The translations under genes were made by a program, and so were the position numbers. Source: Anaerococcus vaginalis (GTDB taxonomy: Bacteria; Bacillota; Clostridia; Tissierellales; Peptoniphilaceae). From it: a DNA stretch of 64,000 nt. Where the stretch lies: positions 62,001-126,000 of the forward strand of contig JAGZMY010000002.1 of assembly GCA_018363915.1 (NCBI GenBank), in the 5' to 3' direction. The number at the start of each line of letters is the position of its first letter. The stretch's first letter is position 1. Under the pieces are notes generated by a model. The model had not been told where the DNA came from, did not search any database, and saw only the letters and a list, made by a program, of their open reading frames with translations. Below are positions 59,511-64,000 of this stretch, piece by piece.

Positions 59511-60177
59511 AATTTTTTTCCTTTGGATTTGTATCTTCTAAGAAATTTATGGCAACAAGAACAACAAATGAAATCAAAACATTTATCATAACCCACTTAT
59601 AAGCAACAGCGTCTTGACCGATTCTCCAAAATTGATAAACAGTTGTTGAAATGGTTGCAGTTTTTCCTGGAGTATAGCCGCTTACCATGGATGTTGCTCC
59701 ATATTCTCCAAGGGCTCTAGCAAATGATAAAACTAAACCTGCCATAACGCCTTTTTTGCAATTCGGCATCAAAACTTTCCAAAAAATCCATGTATTTGAC
59801 TTGCCCAAAGTTTGAGCTGCGTATGATAAATTTTGGTTATAAGCTTCAAAAGCTCCTCTAGTTGTCCTATACATCAAAGGAAATGTTACTATAACTGTTG
59901 CAAAAATTGCTGAATACCAATTCATTATTAGAGGAAATTTAAAATATTCTACTGCGATTTTTCCAAGTCCTGAATTTGGTCCTAAAATTTTTATTAGAAA
60001 AAATCCTACAACAGTAGGAGGCAATACCAAGGGTAAGGTTAATACCACATCTATTGCCCCCTTTACTTTTGCAGGTAATTTTTTAATATAATAGGCTGCA
60101 AATATACCAAGAAAAAATATTATTACCGATGATATACTTGCAATCCTTATTGAATTATATAAAGGATATAAGTCCAT
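59503..60177 (-). CDS. modB: Molybdate ABC transporter permease
   Basis: A 224-residue permease with five to six hydrophobic segments. TLPLVLPPTVVGFFLIKILGPNSGLGKI near 48 (in part) is typical of ModB; the EAA-like cytoplasmic loop reads AAQTLGKSNTWIFWKVLMP near 122, followed by ALGEYGATSMVSGY near 160. The ribosome site is weak; the gene begins 6 nt after modA, so translation probably depends on coupling. It overlaps modC. Confidence 0.92.
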   Translation of the reverse strand: MDLYPLYNSIRIASISSVIIFFLGIFAAYYIKKLPAKVKGAIDVVLTLPLVLPPTVVGFFLIKILGPNSGLGKIAVEYFKFPLIMNWYSAIFATVIVTFPLMYRTTRGAFEAYNQNLSYAAQTLGKSNTWIFWKVLMPNCKKGVMAGLVLSFARALGEYGATSMVSGYTPGKTATISTTVYQFWRIGQDAVAYKWVMINVLISFVVLVAINFLEDTNPKEKNYA

Positions 60178-60183
60178 ATCTAT

Positions 60184-61050
60184 TTATTTAATGCCTTTAT
60201 TTAATGGCTTAAATCCATATTTATCTAAAATTTCTGATGCTTTTTCGCCTTTTAAAAATTCTAAATATTTTTTTCCTTCTTCTGGATTTTTTGAATTTTT
60301 AAGTAAAGCTGCTGGATAAATTACTTTATTTTCAAGCATTGAATCATCAGCTACTGCTACTGTTTCAAGTCCTGCTGTTTTTGCGTCAGTTTTATAAACT
60401 ATTCCACAATCAGCTGCTTTTTCACTTACCCATGATGTAACTTCTTTTACGTTTGAACCAAGTGTAACTTTATCTTGAATCTTATCCCAAATTCCTAAAT
60501 TTTTAAGAATTTCTTCTGAATATTGTCCAACTGGAACGTCAGCATTTCCTAGAGCAATTTTTTCTACTTCATCTTTTTCAAGATCTTTAAAATCTTTTAT
60601 TCCTTTTTCATTTCCTTTGGCTACTGCAAGAGTTACTTCATTTTCAAGTAAATCAAATCTTGTTTCTTTGTCAATTTTTTCTTCTTTGTCAAGTTCATCC
60701 ATTTGTTTTTGAGCTGCTGAAACAAATACATCACAGTCTGCTCCCTCATCAATTTGAGTTTTTAATGTTCCTGATGAATCAAAGTTAAAGGTCAAACTAA
60801 GATTTGGATTTTCTTTTTCAAATTCCGTTTTTAATTCTTCTAAGGCTTCTGTCATTGAAGCTGCTGCGAATACTACAAGGTCTTTTTTCTCCATATTGCC
60901 CGCATTTTCATTTGATTTTTCTACGCTTGCATTTGAATTTGACATAGCTTCATTTGAATTGTTGTCATTTTTTTTGTTGTTAGCACAGCCTGCTGTTCCG
61001 ATTAATAATGCTCCTGCTAGAGCTGTCATTGCGATTTTTTTAATATTCAT
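60184..61050 (-). CDS. modA: Molybdate-binding lipoprotein
   Basis: A 288-residue periplasm-facing binding lipoprotein. The signal peptide is MNIKKIAMTALAGALLIG followed by TAGC, giving a lipid-modified cysteine at 22. An Asn/Ser-rich linker (residues 24-50) leads to the binding domain: VVFAAASMTEALEELK near 58, FDSSGTLKTQI near 88 and DCDVFVSAAQKQMDEL near 103. It captures molybdate (or tungstate) and passes it to ModB/ModC. The gene overlaps the MOSC gene by 11 nt and has an AGGAG site. Confidence 0.93.
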   Translation of the reverse strand: MNIKKIAMTALAGALLIGTAGCANNKKNDNNSNEAMSNSNASVEKSNENAGNMEKKDLVVFAAASMTEALEELKTEFEKENPNLSLTFNFDSSGTLKTQIDEGADCDVFVSAAQKQMDELDKEEKIDKETRFDLLENEVTLAVAKGNEKGIKDFKDLEKDEVEKIALGNADVPVGQYSEEILKNLGIWDKIQDKVTLGSNVKEVTSWVSEKAADCGIVYKTDAKTAGLETVAVADDSMLENKVIYPAALLKNSKNPEEGKKYLEFLKGEKASEILDKYGFKPLNKGIK

Positions 61051-61498
61051 TTTCTTCTCCTAAAATTTTAATTTCATCACCTGTTTTTATTACGCCTTCT
61101 TTAATTACTTTCGCAAATATTCCCTCATAAGGCATAATACATTTTCCTACACTTTGCTTTATGGCGCAGCCCTTGTGACATTCTTTTCCAATTTGACTAA
61201 TTTCCAAAATGCAATCGCCAATTTTTAATTTTTTTCCTATTGGAAGCTCATGCAAAATTATTCCTTGGGTTGTAATATTTTCTGCAAAATCCCCAAAAGC
61301 AAATTTACGATTTTCATTTTCCATTTTTCTAATTGATTCTACTGCCAAAAGGCTTACTTGCCTGTGCCACTTTCCTGCGTGGGCATCATTTTCTAGCCCA
61401 AAATCTTTTTTAAATAAACCTTGACCTATCTGTTCTTTTCTCACACCCTTTGTCTTTGAAATATTTATTGATAAAACTGTTGTGTTAATTGTGTCCAC
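61040..61498 (-). CDS. MOSC-domain protein
   Basis: A 152-residue MOSC-domain protein starting at GTG with an AAGGGG site. WHRQVSLLAVESIRKME near 42, FGDFAENITTQGI near 65, GDCILEISQIGKECHKGCAIKQ near 97 (cysteine likely to carry sulfur) and KCIMPYEGIFAKVIKEG near 122 are all conserved MOSC features. Stand-alone MOSC proteins bind molybdenum cofactor or transfer sulfur to it. It sits between mog and modA in the operon with overlaps on both sides, so it probably helps make the active cofactor. Confidence 0.87.
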   Translation of the reverse strand: MDTINTTVLSINISKTKGVRKEQIGQGLFKKDFGLENDAHAGKWHRQVSLLAVESIRKMENENRKFAFGDFAENITTQGIILHELPIGKKLKIGDCILEISQIGKECHKGCAIKQSVGKCIMPYEGIFAKVIKEGVIKTGDEIKILGEENEY

Positions 61499-61976
61499 TA
61501 TTATCCCCTTCTAATATATCTAAGCCATGACTTAAAAAAGGCAAAATTCCTTCTATACTTTCTATGACAGCCTTGGGAGAGCCTGGTAAATTTATAATTA
61601 AAGAATTATTTTTTATTCCAGAAACTGCCCTTGATAAGGCCCACATATGAGTTTTTTCTTTTGAAATCAACCTTATTGCCTCGCTTATGCCTGGCGTTTG
61701 TTTTTCTATTACTTTTAAACTTGCCTCTGGTGTATTGTCCCTTTTTGAAAGTCCAGTCCCACCAGATGTTAAAATTAATTGGATATTTTCATCAACTAAT
61801 TTATTTAATTCATTTTCAATATTTTCCAAATCATCGTTAATTATAGACTTATAAACCATCTTATAATTTTCTGGCATTGTTTTTGCACAAGCGTCAATGC
61901 ATCCGTCTTTATTTTCGCCAGTAGATCTGGTATCAGAAATTACCACAAAGGCGTAATTATAAATTTTTTCTTTCAT
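61485..61976 (-). CDS. mog: Molybdopterin adenylyltransferase (MogA/MoaB family)
   Basis: A 163-residue MoCF-domain enzyme. SDTRSTGENKDG near 14, LILTSGGTGLSKRDNTPEA near 65 and INLPGSPKAVIESI near 130 are the signature blocks of the MogA/MoaB group that adenylates molybdopterin before metal insertion. It is encoded between moaC (20-nt overlap) and the MOSC gene (14-nt overlap). Whether it is MogA or MoaB type cannot be told by eye; the role is the same. Confidence 0.9.
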   Translation of the reverse strand: MKEKIYNYAFVVISDTRSTGENKDGCIDACAKTMPENYKMVYKSIINDDLENIENELNKLVDENIQLILTSGGTGLSKRDNTPEASLKVIEKQTPGISEAIRLISKEKTHMWALSRAVSGIKNNSLIINLPGSPKAVIESIEGILPFLSHGLDILEGDNSGHN

Positions 61977-62427
61977 AAAGACCAGATTTTCCTCCTGATT
62001 TTTTTACTAAATATATATCTTTTATGGTCATAGACTTATCAAGAGCCTTGCACATATCATAAACTGTCAAAAGTCCAGCTGAAACTCCAGTCAAAGCTTC
62101 CATTTCAACGCCGGTTTTCCCTTGACACTTAACTTTTACTTGGCAAAATAATAAATTTCCCTCAAAATTAAAATCTACATTTATTCCATTTAATAAAAGT
62201 GGATGAGCCATGGGAATTATTGAAGATGTATTTTTTACAGCCTGAATTGCTGCAACTTGAGCAATGGCAAGGACGTCTCCCTTTTTTATTTTTTCATTTT
62301 TTATAGCTTCTATCGTTTCATTTTTTAATTCAATTGAACCTTTGGCTATGGCTTCTCTTTGGCTGATTTCTTTTTGAGAAACATCAACCATTTGCCCCCT
62401 GCCATTTTTGTCTAAATGTGTAAACAT
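61957..62427 (-). CDS. moaC: Cyclic pyranopterin monophosphate synthase
   Basis: A 156-residue MoaC that turns the MoaA product into cyclic pyranopterin monophosphate. IPMAHPLLLNGINVDF near 72, KTGVEMEALTGVSAGLL near 104 and VYDMCKALDKSM near 122 are the conserved blocks, and KKSGGKSGLYERKNL ends the protein as in the family. It abuts moaA directly and overlaps mog. Length is normal. Confidence 0.95.
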   Translation of the reverse strand: MFTHLDKNGRGQMVDVSQKEISQREAIAKGSIELKNETIEAIKNEKIKKGDVLAIAQVAAIQAVKNTSSIIPMAHPLLLNGINVDFNFEGNLLFCQVKVKCQGKTGVEMEALTGVSAGLLTVYDMCKALDKSMTIKDIYLVKKSGGKSGLYERKNL

Positions 62428-63375
62428 TTATCCTCCTATCCTATACATAGATTCTTTTATAACTTCTTTTTCCAAATGATGTCTTTTAGGTTTTTTCATA
62501 AGAGCCTCATCAATTAATTTTTCTATATTTTCATTTGCTCTTATTGCTTTTTTTAAATCAATTTCTAAATCCGAATGAAGACAAGGCCTAATTTTCCCGT
62601 CAGCTGTAAGTCTTAATCTGTTGCAAGTAGAGCAAAACTTGTGACTTAAAGGCTCAATAAGTCCAAGTGTATAATCAAAATCTGGTACTTTGTAAAGGCT
62701 TGTTGGCGAATTTTTGTCGGGATTTTTTATTGGAATTAAATTTAATTTTTTTATAATTTCATCGCTTGAAATAAATTTATCTTTTGAAAAATCTGCCGTA
62801 TCTCCTATTGGCATTAGCTCAATAAATCTTAATTGTAGGTCATTTTCTTTAGAAAATTTTATAAGATCATAAATTTCCCCATCATTAAACCCTTTGATTA
62901 AAACAGTATTTATTTTTATCACATATCCAAATTTTTTGGCATATTTTATTGCATCAAGGACTTTTTTTAAATCGCCACCTTGACTCATCATCTTGTATTT
63001 TTTCTCATCAAGGCTATCAAGAGAAATATTTAATCTTTTTAGTCCATTTTCCCACAAAATTTTTGCCTTTTCTTTTAGAAAATATCCGTTTGTTGTCATT
63101 GCCAAATCTTCAAGCCCAGAAATTTCGTTTAGCATTTTTACCAAACTTTCTACATTTTTTCTAACTAAAGGCTCTCCCCCGGTAAGTCTTATTTTTTTGA
63201 TTCCTTTTTTTACAAAAATTTTGCTTATTTCATTAATCTCTTCTAGAGTCAACATATCTTCATGATTTTTTTTGCAAGAAAGACCATCTGGCATACAATA
63301 TTTGCACCTATAATTACAACGGTCTGTAAGAGAAATTCTCAAATAATCTATTTTTCTTTCATACTTATCAAGCAT
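62428..63375 (-). CDS. moaA: GTP 3',8-cyclase (radical SAM)
   Basis: A 315-residue radical SAM enzyme that begins molybdenum cofactor synthesis from GTP. The [4Fe-4S]/SAM motif is C20, C24, C27 in DRCNYRCKYCMPDGL; KIRLTGGEPLVRK is near 60; a second cluster is formed by CSTCNRLRLTADGKIRPC near 250-267, and the protein ends with the conserved GG. The ribosome site is weak. It is first of moaA-moaC-mog-MOSC-modABC. Confidence 0.95.
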   Translation of the reverse strand: MLDKYERKIDYLRISLTDRCNYRCKYCMPDGLSCKKNHEDMLTLEEINEISKIFVKKGIKKIRLTGGEPLVRKNVESLVKMLNEISGLEDLAMTTNGYFLKEKAKILWENGLKRLNISLDSLDEKKYKMMSQGGDLKKVLDAIKYAKKFGYVIKINTVLIKGFNDGEIYDLIKFSKENDLQLRFIELMPIGDTADFSKDKFISSDEIIKKLNLIPIKNPDKNSPTSLYKVPDFDYTLGLIEPLSHKFCSTCNRLRLTADGKIRPCLHSDLEIDLKKAIRANENIEKLIDEALMKKPKRHHLEKEVIKESMYRIGG

Positions 63376-63450
63376 ATAATCAACTACTTTCTATATTTTT
63401 ATAATATCCTAGCTTAAAACCAAATAAACAATATTCTTAAAATTTTTTAA

Positions 63451-63541
63451 AAAAATTGAACTTGGAAAGAAAGTAAATCTTCTAAATTTCATTAAATAAC
63501 TAAAGTGAAAATTAAAAGATTTGCCCTCTTACACCAAGTTC
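63451..63541 (-). terminator. Long imperfect hairpin before moaA (terminator or attenuator)
   Basis: Outer arms GAACTTGG (63534-63541 on the minus strand) and CCAAGTTC (63458-63465) enclose inner arms AAATCTT/AAGATTT, followed by a run of seven T (63446-63456 region). It lies between the upstream family gene (ending 63551) and moaA. I see no known molybdenum cofactor riboswitch in it. It most likely ends the upstream gene. Confidence 0.5.
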
Positions 63542-63550
63542 ACTATTAGC

Positions 63551-64000
63551 TTAAAGCATTTCTATAAAAGCTGCAATTCTTGTATTTATTTGTCCAATAT
63601 CTGTTTTTGAAAAATCTGTTTCCAAAGATAGGTATGGGATATTTTTTTCTTCTGTTACAAATTTTCTAATTGATGTAGTTTCTATTGCATAAGTGTGACA
63701 AGCTTGAAGCTCTACATCCAAAACTGCATCGACTTTATATTTGTCGATTAACCTATCCAATAAATCAAATCTGTTTTTATTTGGGCTCATCACTGAACAA
63801 CCAATATCTATGTATCTTTTTGCAATCGCCTTTATTGGATCGTCTGTATTTTCTTCTACAAGTCTATCATAATTTTTTTCGCCTGTACAGTTTTCGTAAC
63901 TTACAACAACTGCCCCATTATCTTCAACAGCTTGTATGACTTTTTCAGTTGCTCCACCGATTGGACAACCTGTAATTAAGATTCTTGGTTTTTTTGGGCG
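63551..64000 (-). CDS. Double-cubane-cluster / 2-hydroxyacyl-CoA dehydratase family protein, C-terminal part (continues beyond window)
   Basis: An open frame from the window edge to a stop at 63551 gives the last 149 residues. RILITGCPIGGATEKVIQ, YENCTGEKNYDRL, IDIGCSVMSPNKNRFDLL and LQACHTYAIET contain the four cysteines expected of the cluster-binding family, and it ends with the typical DIGQINTRIAAFIEML. The pattern resembles the YjiM/double-cubane-cluster proteins, which are driven by an ATPase activator, more than the true 2-hydroxyacyl-CoA dehydratases. The N-terminus and neighbour genes are outside the window, so the activator gene cannot be checked. Confidence 0.8.
   Translation of the reverse strand, partial: RPKKPRILITGCPIGGATEKVIQAVEDNGAVVVSYENCTGEKNYDRLVEENTDDPIKAIAKRYIDIGCSVMSPNKNRFDLLDRLIDKYKVDAVLDVELQACHTYAIETTSIRKFVTEEKNIPYLSLETDFSKTDIGQINTRIAAFIEML

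Noticed and set aside
63376..63550. Moco riboswitch upstream of moaA
   Set aside because: The conserved core was not found; the gap contains a single long hairpin with T-run better explained as terminator of the upstream gene.
1..64000. CRISPR arrays, tRNA or rRNA genes, prophage or transposase genes
   Set aside because: No evenly spaced repeat array, no cloverleaf with CCA-type acceptor, no rRNA core sequence and no recombinase or transposase frame was seen.

Overview
The window comes from a low-GC, anaerobic, fermentative Firmicute. The mix of genes (tryptophanase, sialic acid catabolism, selenium-dependent molybdenum hydroxylases, a double-cubane/2-hydroxyacyl-CoA dehydratase-type protein) would suit an indole-producing anaerobic coccus of the Peptoniphilaceae (Peptoniphilus/Anaerococcus type) or a near relative. 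That placement is inference from gene content and base composition; no rRNA or other marker is present. Most genes lie on the minus strand, so operons read from high to low coordinates.

Region by region (left to right): (1) 1-4831 is a sialic acid operon: nanE, nanA, an SSS-family transporter, a YhcH-like protein, a ROK kinase and the start of an RpiR-type regulator, with a promoter and two matching inverted repeats upstream. (2) 4954-5295 is a compact, hairpin-rich element with inverted ends. (3) 5372-8673 holds an NSS-family amino acid transporter and a long-form tryptophanase behind a strong promoter and about 200 nt of repeated, structured leader that looks like an unassigned tandem cis-regulatory RNA. 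(4) 8878-11797 holds guanine deaminase and an AzgA/PbuG-type purine permease under a guanine-class purine riboswitch. (5) 11939-19718 holds a pyrimidine-nucleoside phosphorylase, small unknown proteins, and a MalY-like enzyme, a MarR regulator, a YfcC-like transporter and an M20D amidohydrolase. (6) 19896-26296 is a conserved but functionally unassigned set: AroM, DUF1177, Asp/Glu/hydantoin racemase, DUF917, an OPT transporter and a PucR regulator.

(7) From 26341 to 63375 there is a large selenium/molybdenum/purine island. It contains a heterotrimeric xanthine dehydrogenase (three subunits), a fused Se-dependent-type xanthine dehydrogenase, hydantoinase, YqeC, MocA, YqeB, XdhC/CoxI, a MoeA-like protein, two NCS2 purine permeases, SsnA, YgfK, YgeY, YgeW and YgeX. 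Next come selD-yedF-DUF3343-cysteine desulfurase (selenium supply, plus strand) and moaA-moaC-mog-MOSC-modABC (molybdenum cofactor and molybdate uptake). Together they outline one process: import purines, hydroxylate or reduce them with a Mo enzyme carrying labile selenium, open the rings hydrolytically, and take the C3 unit through diaminopropionate to pyruvate and ammonia. The gene set matches the anaerobic purine-degradation cluster known from gut bacteria; the order of chemical steps is established knowledge or inference, not readable from sequence.

(8) 63551-64000 is the C-terminal part of a double-cubane-cluster/2-hydroxyacyl-CoA dehydratase family protein. No rRNA, tRNA, CRISPR array, prophage or transposase was seen. 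The items most worth follow-up are the tandem leader RNA before tryptophanase, the AroM/DUF1177/DUF917/OPT module, the selD-yedF-DUF3343-csd module, and the hairpin-rich element at 4954-5295.
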